DNA of 64,000 nt from Acinetobacter lactucae (GCF_001605885.1 NZ_LRPE01000039.1:411421-475420); one strand, 5' to 3'; positions 48,096 to 58,905 are shown, numbered from the stretch's first letter. The notes: generated by a model from the letters alone, not told the origin. Made by a program: numbers and translations.

Positions 48096-50780
48096 ATGGT
48101 TCAGCAAATCGATGCGCCACTGCGTGAAGATGTCCGCTTACTTGGTAATTTGTTAGGTGAAACCCTAAAACAACATGCAGGACAAGAACTGTTTAATCAG
48201 ATCGAGCAAATCCGTGCTCTTGCCAAAGGTGCACGTGATGGTCAAGCTGAAGCCCAAAAGCAACTAGAACAATTATTTTTAGAACTGCCCGATGAAGAGC
48301 TACTTCCTCTTACCCGCGCTTTTTCTCATTTCCTAAATTTTGCCAATATTGCTGAGCAATATCATGTGGTCCGTAGCCGCCGACAGGCAGAATTTGATTC
48401 GGATGCGAACTCTCCGAATCCGCTTGTTCACTTATTTCAAAAATTTAAAGATAAAAGTATTTCGACAGAAAAACTGTTCCAGCAAATTTGCGATCTTAAG
48501 ATTGAATTAGTACTTACGGCGCACCCCACTGAAGTGAGTCGCCGTACCCTGATCCAAAAATATGATGATATTAATGCTTGTCTCTCACAGCTTGATCAGC
48601 AAAAACTTACTCCACGCGAACGTCAAAATGCACTTGCGAACTTAAAGCAACAAATTAGTTCGGCTTGGCAAACAGATGAAATCAGACAGCACCGCCCTAC
48701 TCCAGTCGATGAAGCAAAATGGGGATTTGCCACAATTGAGCAAACACTTTGGAATGCTGTACCCAAATTCATTCGCGAGTTAAATGAATTAGTTCAAGAA
48801 AATTGCCAACTCAATCTACCACTTAATATTGCACCAGTACGTTTCGCATCTTGGATGGGCGGAGACCGTGATGGTAACCCGAACGTTACTCATCAAATCA
48901 CTCAAGAAGTGCTGTGGTTATCACGCTGGCAAGCTGCTGACCTCTACCTAAGAGATATCGAAAATTTACGTTGGGAACTTTCAATCCAGACTTGTTCTGA
49001 AGAAATGATTCAGGCAATTGGTAGCCAACATGCAGAACCTTATCGTGAATATTTACGTGCTACACGAGAGCGTTTAAAAGCAACTCGCCACTGGTTAGCT
49101 CAGCGTTTACAAGGCTTAGAAGCAGACGACAGCAATGTCATTAAAAGCAAAGATGAGCTTTTACAACCATTATTGCTGTGCTACCGCTCTTTAATCGACA
49201 GTAACCTACCTGAAATTGCGAATGGTCAGCTCCTCGACTTTATCTATCGTGTGAACTGTTTTGGTATTGAACTACTTAAACTCGACATTCGCCAAGAATC
49301 AGGCCGCCATCGCCAAGCGATTTCAGCAATTACCGAATATTTAGGTTTAGGTAATTTTGAATCATGGACTGAACAAGCGCGCCAAAACTTCCTCATTCAA
49401 GAATTACAAAGTAAACGCCCGCTTTTACCGAAATACATTAATGAACCTGAAGGGAGTTTGATTGGACATCCCGATGTTCAAGAAGTATTTGCCACCATGC
49501 GTACTTTGGCAGACCAACCACCTGAGTCTTTAGGGGCTTATATTATTTCGATGGCTGAATATCCAAGCGATGTTTTGGCTGTATTGTTATTGCAAAAAGA
49601 AGCTGGTATTCAACATCCTTTACGTGTAGTTCCTCTATTTGAAACTTTAAAAGATTTAGATGGCGCTGCAACTACCATGAATACGCTGTTCAATATGCAT
49701 TGGTATAAACAGCACATTCAAGGTAAACACGAAGTCATGATCGGTTACTCCGACTCTGCAAAAGATGCTGGTTTCATGTCTGCCAACTGGGCGCAATATC
49801 GTGCTCAAGAAGAGCTGACTGCAATTGCTCAAACGCACGGCGTACAGTTGACACTATTCCATGGTCGTGGTGGTTCAATTAGTCGTGGTGGTGCTCCAAC
49901 CCAGCAGGCTTTGTTCTCACAACCTCCTGGTTCAATTTCTGGTGCAATTCGTGTCACAGAACAAGGGGAAATGATCCGCTTCAAATTCGGTTTAGAGGGC
50001 ATTGCTATGCAAAACCTTGAAATCTATACCGCAGCAACACTTGAAGCGACTTTACTACCACCACCAGAACCTAAAGCCGAATGGCGTGAACTTATGAACC
50101 GTATGACAGATCATTCTGTTAAGGTTTATCGCCAGACAGTGCGTGAAAACCCACATTTTGTGAAGTATTTACGTACGGTTACACCTGAACTTGAATTACA
50201 AATGTTGCCTTTAGGCTCACGTCCTGCAAAACGAAAAGTGAGTGGCGGCATTGAGTCTTTACGTGCGATTCCATGGGTATTTGCTTGGACACAAATTCGT
50301 TTGATGTTGCCTGCATGGCTAGGTACTGGCGCAGCAATTAATGAAGTGATCGCCGATCAGCAAAAAGCAACACTTGATGAAATGCTTCAGCAATGGCCTT
50401 ATTTCCAAACACTCATTGATATGCTGGAAATGGTATTGTCTAAAGCCGATGCCAACATTGCACTCTATTATGAGTCTCATCTGACTGAAGATGAAGATTT
50501 GAAAGTTCTTGGCAACCAATTACGTCAACGTCTAAAAGATGCTGTTGAAACCTTGCTAGCATTAAAAGATGAATCAAAGCTTCTGAGTAATAACGATGTT
50601 CTTGATCAATCCATGCAGGTTCGTAAACCATACTTACTCCCTCTGCATCTTTTACAGGCTGAACTCATGAAGCGTCGTCGTGATTATCTTGCTGAACGTC
50701 AGGCAGAACATACCCCTGTTGACCATGCACTTATGGTGAGTATTGCGGGTATCGCGGCTGGTTTACGTAATACAGGTTAA
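48096..50780 (+). CDS. ppc: Phosphoenolpyruvate carboxylase
   Basis: Fixes bicarbonate onto phosphoenolpyruvate to refill oxaloacetate. His143 in VLTAHPTEVSRR is catalytic; GYSDSAKDAGFMSANW and FHGRGGSISRGGAPTQQA carry the substrate-binding Lys and Arg residues, and the protein ends RNTG as the family does. At 894 residues it is full length. Start at 48096 has AGGAGA upstream. It stands alone with its own downstream hairpin. Confidence 0.98.
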   Translation: MVQQIDAPLREDVRLLGNLLGETLKQHAGQELFNQIEQIRALAKGARDGQAEAQKQLEQLFLELPDEELLPLTRAFSHFLNFANIAEQYHVVRSRRQAEFDSDANSPNPLVHLFQKFKDKSISTEKLFQQICDLKIELVLTAHPTEVSRRTLIQKYDDINACLSQLDQQKLTPRERQNALANLKQQISSAWQTDEIRQHRPTPVDEAKWGFATIEQTLWNAVPKFIRELNELVQENCQLNLPLNIAPVRFASWMGGDRDGNPNVTHQITQEVLWLSRWQAADLYLRDIENLRWELSIQTCSEEMIQAIGSQHAEPYREYLRATRERLKATRHWLAQRLQGLEADDSNVIKSKDELLQPLLLCYRSLIDSNLPEIANGQLLDFIYRVNCFGIELLKLDIRQESGRHRQAISAITEYLGLGNFESWTEQARQNFLIQELQSKRPLLPKYINEPEGSLIGHPDVQEVFATMRTLADQPPESLGAYIISMAEYPSDVLAVLLLQKEAGIQHPLRVVPLFETLKDLDGAATTMNTLFNMHWYKQHIQGKHEVMIGYSDSAKDAGFMSANWAQYRAQEELTAIAQTHGVQLTLFHGRGGSISRGGAPTQQALFSQPPGSISGAIRVTEQGEMIRFKFGLEGIAMQNLEIYTAATLEATLLPPPEPKAEWRELMNRMTDHSVKVYRQTVRENPHFVKYLRTVTPELELQMLPLGSRPAKRKVSGGIESLRAIPWVFAWTQIRLMLPAWLGTGAAINEVIADQQKATLDEMLQQWPYFQTLIDMLEMVLSKADANIALYYESHLTEDEDLKVLGNQLRQRLKDAVETLLALKDESKLLSNNDVLDQSMQVRKPYLLPLHLLQAELMKRRRDYLAERQAEHTPVDHALMVSIAGIAAGLRNTG

Positions 50781-50803
50781 GCTGATTTTACCAATTGTTT
50801 TAT

Positions 50804-50833
50804 AAAGCAGTGCATTGCGATGTGCTGCTTTTT
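50804..50833 (+). terminator. Terminator after ppc
   Basis: AAAGCAGTGCA (50804-50814) pairs with TGTGCTGCTTT (50821-50831), including two G-T pairs, then continues in T. The following 240 bases to 51078 are very AT-rich, with no credible gene. Confidence 0.75.
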
Positions 50834-51078
50834 ACTTGCAAAGTTCTCTATTTTTCTTAAATTTTCCTCGATTTTCTATTTTTTAGAATATTTTTTTTTA
50901 AATCAAAAAATTAATTCTTATGATAAAAAAATAACTAATTCCCTATATTTAGAATTCATTAAATTATACCAATCGTTAAAAAACAATTACTTTTCACAGA
51001 CATACTTCTCTCTAGAGATTAAATGCATTCTCAAGAAAGAGTATCATTGCACCAATTAAAAAATAATGAGCTTATTTT

Positions 51079-52374
51079 ATGTCCAACTGGTTTCCAAAAT
51101 GGCAGCCTTACCAAGGTGATGTTGACCATCGACCGGTCTCTACCAATGAATATCTCCCACCTGTTCAAAGTGCTGTTTTGGGTATTCAACATGCATTTGC
51201 CATGTTTGGAGCGACTGTTTTAGCACCATTACTCATGGGCTTTAATCCTAACCTTGCTATTTTAATGTCTGGAATCTGTACTATCCTGTTCTTTTTAATT
51301 ACAGGTGGTCGTGTTCCGAGCTACTTAGGATCAAGTTTTGCCTTTATTGGGGTGGTTGCAGCTGCAACCGGGCATATTACAGGTTCAGGTGCCAATCCGA
51401 ATCTGTCTATGGCTTTAGGTGGAATCGTAGCATGTGGTATTTTTTATGCCATTATCGGTTTTATTGTGATGCTTACGGGTACACGCTGGATTGAAAAACT
51501 CATGCCGCCTGTGGTGACTGGCGCCATTGTGATGATTATTGGTCTAAACCTTGCACCTGTTACCATTAAAGGTGTTGCAGGCCAACCATTTGAAATGTGG
51601 ATGGCTTTAATTACCGTACTTTGTATGGGAAGTATTGCGGTCTTTACGCGTGGCTTATTACAACGTTTACTTCTGTTGATTGGTTTGATCTTGGCTTATG
51701 TCATTTATGCCATCACCACCAATGGGCTAGGTCTAGGTAAACCAATCGATTTTAGCCAGATCTCACAAGCTGCATGGTTTGGGATTCCAAGCTTTTCACA
51801 TCCTACTTTTGATACGAATGCTATGCTAATTATTGCACCAGTTGCGCTTATCTTAGTAGCAGAAAACCTAGGTCATATTAAAGCTGTTGGTGCAATGACT
51901 GGTGAAAACCTGACTCCACAATTAGGCAAAGCATTTGTTGCAGATGGTTTGGCAACAACACTATCTGGTAGTGTCGGTGCACCAGGGATGACTACTTATG
52001 GTGAAAATATTGGGGTTATGGCAGTCACTCGCGTGTACTCAACCATTGTTTTTGTGATCGCAGGTGTCTTCGCCATTTTCTTAGGTCTATCTCCAAAATT
52101 TGGCGCGGTAATTAGTACCATTCCAAGTGCGGTCTTAACAGGCGCATCTATTGTTGTGTTTGGTTTAATTACCATTGCTGGTGCAAAAATCTGGATCGAA
52201 AACAAAGTTGATTTTTCTAACAATAAAAATCTCATTGTTGCTTCAGTCACGATTATTTTAGGTGCCGGTAACTTTGAATTATTGTTCGGTAATTTCAATT
52301 TAGGTGGTATTGGTACCGCAACTTTTGCAGCCATTATTTTAAATTGGCTGTTTAGTTTAAAAGATAAAACTTAA
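51079..52374 (+). CDS. Uracil/xanthine permease (NCS2 family)
   Basis: Proton-linked nucleobase importer of 431 residues, 14 membrane segments expected. The first half has AVLGIQHAFAMFGATVLAPLLMGF and GGRVPSYLGSSFAFIGVVAA (helix 3 strand); VALILVAENLGHIKAVGAMTG holds the conserved substrate-binding glutamate, and GSVGAPGMTTYGENIGVMAVT is the second half-helix. This resembles UraA/RutG uracil carriers more than xanthine carriers. A LysR gene follows on the same strand. The specific base is inferred only. Confidence 0.9.
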   Translation: MSNWFPKWQPYQGDVDHRPVSTNEYLPPVQSAVLGIQHAFAMFGATVLAPLLMGFNPNLAILMSGICTILFFLITGGRVPSYLGSSFAFIGVVAAATGHITGSGANPNLSMALGGIVACGIFYAIIGFIVMLTGTRWIEKLMPPVVTGAIVMIIGLNLAPVTIKGVAGQPFEMWMALITVLCMGSIAVFTRGLLQRLLLLIGLILAYVIYAITTNGLGLGKPIDFSQISQAAWFGIPSFSHPTFDTNAMLIIAPVALILVAENLGHIKAVGAMTGENLTPQLGKAFVADGLATTLSGSVGAPGMTTYGENIGVMAVTRVYSTIVFVIAGVFAIFLGLSPKFGAVISTIPSAVLTGASIVVFGLITIAGAKIWIENKVDFSNNKNLIVASVTIILGAGNFELLFGNFNLGGIGTATFAAIILNWLFSLKDKT

Positions 52375-52378
52375 ATTC

Positions 52379-52405
52379 AAAAAGGCAGCGCAAGCTGCCT
52401 TTTTT
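52379..52405 (+). terminator. Terminator after the nucleobase permease gene
   Basis: AAAAAGGCAGC (52379-52389) pairs with GCTGCCTTTTTT (52394-52405) around GCAA. Confidence 0.95.
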
Positions 52406-52454
52406 CATTACGATTTAGTATGATGACTTTTTACTCTTCAATACGTTTCCTGTC

Positions 52455-53345
52455 ATGCGTTTTGATTTTTTTGATTTACAGCTGGTTCTTCATATTGTCT
52501 CTACAGGTAGTCTAACCAAAGGTGCAGACCGCTCTGCAATTTCACTTCAAGCTGCCAGTGAACGTATAAAAAAACTCGAACAATATTTCGAAACACCCTT
52601 ATTTATTCGCCAAACTACTGGCGTAGAACTCACCACAGCAGGACACGCGTTTGTAGAGCATGCACGTCAACTGATGGCAAACAAAGAACAACTCGAACAA
52701 GAAATGCAGCGTTTTAAGCCACCTACATCAGAGTCATTAATACTTTGGTGTAACTCTTCCGCTCAAAGTGAATATTTGCCTACGTTATTACCTCAATATT
52801 TAGTGCTTCATCCTGAAATGAATATTGATTTACACGAGGCAGAAAGCTCAGAAATTGTTGATGCATTAACGCAAGGTATTGCAAGTCTTGGGCTAGTCTC
52901 AAGTTTTTTTTATACCAGGCATTTGCAAACCAAAGAATTTGCGAGTGATCCATTAGTTCTGATTTGTCCTGCTACGCATGAGTTAGCTCAATATCAAGAG
53001 CTGAACTTGGTAGAGGCTCTAAGCTTTGGTTTTATTGGTCTTAAGTCCCATCACTCTTTGCAACAATCCATTGAAACTCAAGCGAAGCTATTAGGCTTTA
53101 ACATACAGTACCGTTTGCGCTTACCTAACTTTGGGGCGATTGCTGAGGTCGTTGCCAAAGGCGTTGGAATTGCGATTATGCCGGCTCGTGCCGCACAGCG
53201 TTTGCAATCAAACTATGATTTTCATTCCATTCAATTGCAAGGTGCATGGGCAAATCGCAAACTGCTTTTGGCGACCCAAAATTTCAACCGGCTTCCTAGC
53301 AGTTACCAACAGTTTGCAGATTTTTTATTACAAAATCGCCCTTAA
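52455..53345 (+). CDS. LysR-family transcriptional regulator
   Basis: A 296-residue regulator. FFDLQLVLHIVSTGSLTKGADRSAISLQAASERIKKLEQYF is the helix-turn-helix (residues 4-45), and the periplasmic-binding-like domain follows with YLPTLLPQYLVLHPEMNIDLHEAES and AEVVAKGVGIAIMPARAA. It is convergent with a TauE/SafE transporter whose stop lies eight bases away. LysR genes often control a neighbour, but which one here is unclear. No strong ribosome site is visible. Confidence 0.9.
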   Translation: MRFDFFDLQLVLHIVSTGSLTKGADRSAISLQAASERIKKLEQYFETPLFIRQTTGVELTTAGHAFVEHARQLMANKEQLEQEMQRFKPPTSESLILWCNSSAQSEYLPTLLPQYLVLHPEMNIDLHEAESSEIVDALTQGIASLGLVSSFFYTRHLQTKEFASDPLVLICPATHELAQYQELNLVEALSFGFIGLKSHHSLQQSIETQAKLLGFNIQYRLRLPNFGAIAEVVAKGVGIAIMPARAAQRLQSNYDFHSIQLQGAWANRKLLLATQNFNRLPSSYQQFADFLLQNRP

Positions 53346-53353
53346 AAATTGGC

Positions 53354-54085
53354 CTAATGCGAAATCATATAAAGCCCTAATGACATCAAGCCTATAAAAA
53401 ATATACGACGAAATAACTGCTCATTTAAGCGATAACGAATTTTTTTACCCACCCACATTCCAACAAGCGCCGCCAACAATGCAGCAAACGATAAACGATA
53501 GTCCAGTGTTATTCCTGACATTGGATTGTGATGTAAAAAGACTGCAAGACAAATGGTAGAGACCGTAAACGTTAATCCTAAAGCCTGAACCAACTCATCA
53601 CGCTTTAAATGTAAAGACTGCAAGTAAGGAACGATTGGAATAATAATGACACCTGTTGCTACAGTTACTGCCCCACCGATATATCCAATAATTGGTGATA
53701 GCCAACGTTCATGCTTTCCTAAGTGTGGAAGTTTCTTTACGCACAGACCATAGAGACCATATAAGGCCAACATACAGCCTAATAAAATTTCACTACTATG
53801 CCCATGACTTTGACTTAAAGTAGGTAAAAAGCTCCATATTGAACCTACTATAATGCCGACAAGTAACGTCCAGAAACGGCGAATAAACGCCCAGATATGT
53901 CCTTCAGCAAAAAGTTGCCAGACATTGGTGACCATTGAGGGAACAATGAGCAGAGATGCTGCCTGAAAAGGGCTCATTGCGATGGTGAGTAAACCCATCG
54001 ATACTGCGGGCAATCCTAACCCGATCATGCCTTTAATCATGCCCGCAAAGGCAAACACCACCATAATAATTGCTAGAAATGTCAC
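53354..54085 (-). CDS. TauE/SafE family (DUF81) membrane transporter
   Basis: Inner-membrane anion exporter of 243 residues with seven or eight hydrophobic segments. FAGMIKGMIGLGLPAVSMGLLTIAMSPFQAASLLIVPSMVTNVWQ is the first family repeat; YIGGAVTVATGVIIIPIVPYLQSL and LRDELVQALGLTFTVS mark the second. Members export sulfite, sulfoacetate or related anions, or take up organic acids; the substrate is not visible. It converges on the LysR gene and follows the DsbA-like gene on the same strand. Confidence 0.88.
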   Translation of the reverse strand: MTFLAIIMVVFAFAGMIKGMIGLGLPAVSMGLLTIAMSPFQAASLLIVPSMVTNVWQLFAEGHIWAFIRRFWTLLVGIIVGSIWSFLPTLSQSHGHSSEILLGCMLALYGLYGLCVKKLPHLGKHERWLSPIIGYIGGAVTVATGVIIIPIVPYLQSLHLKRDELVQALGLTFTVSTICLAVFLHHNPMSGITLDYRLSFAALLAALVGMWVGKKIRYRLNEQLFRRIFFIGLMSLGLYMISH

Positions 54086-54163
54086 TGTTTATCTCCGATT
54101 CCCTACTTGGTTATGCTACGGAAAAAACAGGTTCTGCCCTATTCTTGTTTTTAGAAGTGGGCC

Positions 54164-55453
54164 TCAATTAAAAGTTGAGGCTGTCTTATATTTCTCTTCT
54201 AATACATTGCTAAAAATACTTTCAATCATCCACACACGATACAAGCTATTAAATACATAAGTCTGACCATCAATACGCAATTCTAAAACCGGTAAATCAG
54301 GCTGATGTTTATCTTTACACAAGGCATCATTTTGCGCCAAAACAGATTGCACATCTTGGTCGGTTAGCTGCTCAATTCCCAACTGTTGCTGTAACTGTTG
54401 GAAATGTTTTAAGAAAGATAAATCTTTTCCTTTCGTCCAAACTGCCTGCAATATTGTGAAAATCGTATCGATTTGCTGATTTTCTTCCACACTATAGAAA
54501 AGCTTTGCCATCTCGAGCGTACTTTCCTCGGTAGGGCGGCAAAACGGCGTAAAGGCTACACCTGTTCTTTTAGAAACACGTGTCGCCAAACTCCAGTCAA
54601 ACCAGTCTCGACCTTGATAACTTAAAGGGTAAACTTTTAGTTGAATATCATAATAATCAGCCAGTTCTTCCTTGATATAGGCAAGTAATAACCAACTCAT
54701 TGGGTCTTCTAAAGCAATATAGATATCAAGTTCAGGATGAAGCATCTGAATCTCGGTAAGTGCTTCAGCATCATTAATTAAATGTTCACGCCATTCGATA
54801 TGATTAATTAAAAAAATCGGATTACCCGTCAGTAGCTTTTGTTGTTTTAGACGACGAGTCAAACGTAATAAATCATCTACTGCGTGATATTTACGTCCAC
54901 CAAATTCAAAGTATGCTGCAGGTACAGGCTCATCCGTAAAAATACGTTCTGAGAAATGTTGAGGAAGCTGATGTTTAACTGCCATGGCATGTAAAGTACG
55001 CAACTTTCCGTATTGTTGCTGCCAAAGCATGTGAAAAATGTCTTCTAGTAAATGGAAAAAATTCTGACCTTGTAATGGGGTTCTTTTTAATATGACTGCC
55101 GCTTGTTTTAAAGATTCTGGGCTTGGGATTTCCGGAAATTCATCAAAACCGAAACGATGTTGTTTGGCTAATATCTTGGCATCATTTAAACAATAATTTT
55201 GCCACTCTTCATGCGACATGCTGTTTGGAGGTTCAGAAGCCGTATGGGAAATAATAATTTTTAAAGGCTTAAGTTCATCACTTAAAATTTCATCTAGCTG
55301 AGACAATTGCTGAACAGCCAAATAGCTATACACATCATCAAGTCGTAAATAAATACTTAAACCATTTTCCGTGGGTAACACCGCTTGACGAGAAGGCTTT
55401 TGGTAAAACCAGCTCGATCGAATAGGGTCAAACCAACGGCGTAGCAGTGACAT
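54164..55453 (-). CDS. Two-domain DsbA-like/HCCA isomerase-fold protein without CXXC
   Basis: A 429-residue cytosolic protein. Residues about 30-215 and 235-420 both look like DsbA-superfamily thioredoxin folds with a helical insert: the first starts GLSIYLRLDDVYSYLAVQQLSQL, the second LDIYIALEDPMSWLLLAYIKEEL, each followed by LKIII/LKVYPL strands. Where DsbA has CXXC, both copies have an Asp-x-x-Ser type turn (DDVYSYL and EDPMSWL), as in 2-hydroxychromene-2-carboxylate isomerases. There is no signal peptide. The activity is unknown; a glutathione-linked isomerase is possible. Confidence 0.65.
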   Translation of the reverse strand: MSLLRRWFDPIRSSWFYQKPSRQAVLPTENGLSIYLRLDDVYSYLAVQQLSQLDEILSDELKPLKIIISHTASEPPNSMSHEEWQNYCLNDAKILAKQHRFGFDEFPEIPSPESLKQAAVILKRTPLQGQNFFHLLEDIFHMLWQQQYGKLRTLHAMAVKHQLPQHFSERIFTDEPVPAAYFEFGGRKYHAVDDLLRLTRRLKQQKLLTGNPIFLINHIEWREHLINDAEALTEIQMLHPELDIYIALEDPMSWLLLAYIKEELADYYDIQLKVYPLSYQGRDWFDWSLATRVSKRTGVAFTPFCRPTEESTLEMAKLFYSVEENQQIDTIFTILQAVWTKGKDLSFLKHFQQLQQQLGIEQLTDQDVQSVLAQNDALCKDKHQPDLPVLELRIDGQTYVFNSLYRVWMIESIFSNVLEEKYKTASTFN

Positions 55454-55765
55454 GAGTTGTGCCTCTAAAAATTAAATCCTAAGCGAGATCAAAGATTGTT
55501 TTGATCATAGTGCAAGGTAAAACAGTAGTCGAGATGAAATATAACTACCGTAGTTTACGCAGAAAATAAGTCATGTTTTTAGCAAGTTTCTACGTAGGTG
55601 AAGATTTTATCACCATTTTATGGCAAACCCATAGAATGATATAAAAACACCTTTTTCTACAAGCTGATTTTTTTTACCAGACATGAAAAATGCACCCTTA
55701 ACATGATAGCAATTCATCGTGTTAAAGGGTGCATGATTCCTAATCAATTATTAAAATTGAATATT
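55454..55765. other. 312-base region between ilvD and the DsbA-like gene
   Basis: It holds the ilvD terminator hairpin and the presumed promoter of the DsbA-like gene. Nothing else is visible. Confidence 0.5.
55690..55734 (-). terminator. Terminator after ilvD
   Basis: An 18-bp stem pairs 55690-55707 with 55716-55734 (one bulged A, one G-T pair) around an 8-base loop, and five T follow on the minus strand. Confidence 0.85.
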
Positions 55766-57595
55766 TTATAGAACGCGTACAGCTCCTTTCGCTGCACTTG
55801 TTGTATGCATTGCATAAACTTTTAACGCTTTTGATACTTTACGTTTACGTTCTTCTTTCGGATGCCAGCCTTTCGCTTCTTGCACTGTACGGCGATGCGC
55901 CATAGTCGCATCATCAACGTTCAAGTGAATCGTACGGTTCGGAATATCGATTTCAATGGTATCGCCATCTTCAACCAAACCAATTGCACCGCCTTCAGCT
56001 GCTTCTGGTGAAACGTGTCCAATCGAAAGACCTGATGAACCACCAGAGAAACGACCATCTGTTACTAATGCACAGTCTTTACCTAAACCTTTCGATTTAA
56101 GATAGCTAGTTGGGTAAAGCATTTCTTGCATGCCCGGACCACCACGTGGACCTTCGTAACGAATCACAACAACATCGCCAGCTTTAATGTCATGACCTAA
56201 AATTGCATCTACAGCTGCATCTTGGCTCTCAAATACACGCGCTGTACCCGTAAATTTCAAGATCGATTCATCAACACCCGCAGTTTTCACGATACAACCA
56301 TCAAGCGCGATGTTGCCGTATAGAACTGCTAAACCACCATCTTTAGAGAATGCATGTTCTGCATTACGGATAACGCCTTTTTCACGGTCGCCATCTAAAG
56401 TTGCATAGTAGCGGTTTTGAGAGAACGCGACTTGAGTTGGAACCCCACCTGGAGATGAACGATAGAACTCATAAACATCTGCATCTTCAGTACGAATAAT
56501 GTCCCACTTATCTAATGCATCTTTTAAAGTTTTCTCGTGTACAGTCGGTACAGATACATCAAGTAAATTCGCACGATCCAGCTCGCCCAAGATCGCCATA
56601 ATGCCACCCGCACGGTGTACATCTTCCATATGAACGTCTTGTTTTGCAGGCGCTACTTTAGACAATACAGGAACTCGACGTGATAACTCGTCAATATCGT
56701 CCATTGTAAAATCAACTTCCGCTTCACTTGCCGCAGCCAATAAATGCAGAACAGTATTGGTTGAACCACCCATTGCAATATCAAGGGTCATCGCATTTTT
56801 AAATGCAGCCTTGGTTGCAATTGAACGAGGTAAAATACTTGCATCTTCTTGTTCGTAATAGCGCTTAGCCAATTCAACAATAAGTTGACCTGCTTTTAAG
56901 AATAATTTTTTACGGTTTGCATGCGTCGCAACAATCGAACCATTACCTGGTAAAGATAAACCTAAAGCTTCTGTTAAACAGTTCATTGAGTTTGCAGTGA
57001 ACATACCTGAACATGAACCACAGGTTGGACATGCCGAACGTTCAAATTCTTCAACTTCTTCGTCTGTATAACTTTCATCAGCTGCAACAACCATTGCATC
57101 CACGAGGTCAATCGCTTTTTCATTACCGCGGAATTTGACTTTACCGGCTTCCATTGGTCCGCCAGACACAAAAACAACAGGAATATTCAGACGCATCGCA
57201 GCCATGAGCATTCCCGGAGTAATCTTGTCACAGTTTGAAATACACACCATGGCATCTGCACAGTGTGCATTCACCATATATTCAACTGAGTCAGCAATCA
57301 AATCACGTGATGGTAGTGAATAAAGCATGCCGTCATGCCCCATTGCGATCCCATCATCAACTGCAATCGTATTGAACTCTTTAGCAACACCACCTGCTGC
57401 CTGAATTTCTGCCGCGACAAGCTGCCCTAGATCTTTAAGATGTACATGGCCCGGCACAAATTGAGTAAATGAGTTGACCACCGCAATAATCGGTTTGCCG
57501 AAATCCTCATCTTTCATTCCTGTTGCACGCCATAAGCCACGTGCGCCAGCCATATTTCTTCCGTGTGTCGATGTTTTTGAACGATAGTCAGGCAT
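55766..57595 (-). CDS. ilvD: Dihydroxy-acid dehydratase
   Basis: Iron-sulfur dehydratase in valine, leucine and isoleucine synthesis. Cys122 in CISNCDK and Cys195 in CPTCGSCSG ligate the cluster, Asp81 in [12 protein letters not shown] binds magnesium, and [21 protein letters not shown] is the catalytic loop. The ATG at 57595 gives 609 residues and [14 protein letters not shown], matching the family; a TTG at 57610 would add five residues and is rejected. It stands alone. Confidence 0.97.
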   Translation of the reverse strand: MPDYRSKTSTHGRNMAGARGLWRATGMKDEDFGKPIIAVVNSFTQFVPGHVHLKDLGQLVAAEIQAAGGVAKEFNTIAVDDGIAMGHDGMLYSLPSRDLIADSVEYMVNAHCADAMVCISNCDKITPGMLMAAMRLNIPVVFVSGGPMEAGKVKFRGNEKAIDLVDAMVVAADESYTDEEVEEFERSACPTCGSCSGMFTANSMNCLTEALGLSLPGNGSIVATHANRKKLFLKAGQLIVELAKRYYEQEDASILPRSIATKAAFKNAMTLDIAMGGSTNTVLHLLAAASEAEVDFTMDDIDELSRRVPVLSKVAPAKQDVHMEDVHRAGGIMAILGELDRANLLDVSVPTVHEKTLKDALDKWDIIRTEDADVYEFYRSSPGGVPTQVAFSQNRYYATLDGDREKGVIRNAEHAFSKDGGLAVLYGNIALDGCIVKTAGVDESILKFTGTARVFESQDAAVDAILGHDIKAGDVVVIRYEGPRGGPGMQEMLYPTSYLKSKGLGKDCALVTDGRFSGGSSGLSIGHVSPEAAEGGAIGLVEDGDTIEIDIPNRTIHLNVDDATMAHRRTVQEAKGWHPKEERKRKVSKALKVYAMHTTSAAKGAVRVL

Positions 57596-57942
57596 TAGTG
57601 TTTCCAACAAGTTGTGCTTGAGCAGAATTTTTCCCGCTCTGGCGAATGATACTGATATAGCGTTAGATCAGTCGGAATATTGACTCATCATCATAATTTG
57701 ATCATTCTCCATTCTATAGAAGCAAATAATATTCGGAAAGCCAAGAACAGTAATAGTCAGTCAATATTTAGCAAAACTTACATGAATAATTTTTTATTTT
57801 TTCATAACCTTTTTTTATCAATAAAAGTTTTTCAATAATTTTTTGTTCACTATTTAAAAACTAAAACGCTCAATCTCCATGAGTTTAGGGCTTCAATCGT
57901 TTTTCACGTATACTACGCGTAAACTCTTTTTGGATTGCATTT
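57596..57942. other. 347-base divergent region between ilvD and fmt
   Basis: Promoter region for two divergent genes. The middle (57775-57850) is AT-rich. I see no attenuator peptide, gene or clear operator in it. Confidence 0.4.
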
Positions 57943-58905
57943 GTGAAAATTATTTTTGCTGGCACCCCCGAATTTGCTGCAACAGCATTGGCGGCTTTAT
58001 TAAAAACTTCCCATGAAATTATCGCGGTTTATACTCAGCCAGATCGTAAATCGGGTCGTGGACAAAAACTAACGCCCTCTCCTGTAAAACAGCTTGCACT
58101 TGAACATAATATCCCTGTTTATCAACCGCTTCACTTCAAAGCTTCAACTGAAGAAGGTTTAGCAGCTCAACAAGAACTGGCTGCTTTAGGCGCTGATGTC
58201 ATGGTAGTTGCAGCCTATGGTTTAATCCTTCCACAAACTGTGCTCGATACACCGAAATATGGCTGTTTAAATATTCACGGTTCACTATTACCACGCTGGC
58301 GCGGTGCAGCACCAATTCAGCGTGCAATTGCAACGGGTGATGAAGAAACCGGAATCACTATCATGCAAATGGCTGCCGGTTTAGATACAGGCGATATGAT
58401 GTATAAAACCTATTGCCCAATCACTAACGAAGATACATCAGCGACTTTACACGACAAACTAGCCACTCAAGGTGCAACGGCAATTTGTGCGGTACTCGAG
58501 TCGGAAGAAACACTACAAAAATATTTAGCAGAACGCGAAGTTCAAGACGAAAGCTTAACGGTCTACGCACATAAATTAGTGAAATCAGAAGCTCGTATTG
58601 ACTGGTCAAATGATGCTGTGCAAATTGACCGAAATATCCGTGCATTTAATCCTTGGCCCGTCGCTTTTGTTCAACTTGATGAAAATAATGCTCTGCGTAT
58701 CTGGAACTCTCTAGTTTCTAGCCAAATCAAAGCGAATGCTCAAGCTGGTGAAATTATTGCAATCGATAAACAAGGCGTACACATTGCTTGTGGTCAAGAT
58801 TCATTTATTTGTCTGACTAGCGTGCAATGGCCGGGTGGCAAAGCATTAAATGCTCAACAAATTGCACAAACTCAAAAACTTCATGTAGGACAAATTTTGC
58901 CATGA
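57943..58905 (+). CDS. fmt: Methionyl-tRNA formyltransferase
   Basis: Formylates initiator Met-tRNA using 10-formyl-tetrahydrofolate. The catalytic residues are Asn110 and His112 (LNIHGSLLPRWRGAAPIQRA) and Asp148 (AAGLDTGDMMYK). IIFAGTPEFAATAL begins the protein, which has a GTG start and 320 residues. The def gene usually found beside fmt is not here. The stop overlaps the rsmB ATG in an ATGA junction, so the two are translationally coupled. Confidence 0.97.
   Translation: MKIIFAGTPEFAATALAALLKTSHEIIAVYTQPDRKSGRGQKLTPSPVKQLALEHNIPVYQPLHFKASTEEGLAAQQELAALGADVMVVAAYGLILPQTVLDTPKYGCLNIHGSLLPRWRGAAPIQRAIATGDEETGITIMQMAAGLDTGDMMYKTYCPITNEDTSATLHDKLATQGATAICAVLESEETLQKYLAEREVQDESLTVYAHKLVKSEARIDWSNDAVQIDRNIRAFNPWPVAFVQLDENNALRIWNSLVSSQIKANAQAGEIIAIDKQGVHIACGQDSFICLTSVQWPGGKALNAQQIAQTQKLHVGQILP

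Noticed and set aside
50820..51059. 79-codon frame between ppc and the nucleobase permease gene
   Set aside because: Begins in the ppc terminator, is extremely AT-rich with phenylalanine/isoleucine/lysine bias, and has no ribosome site.
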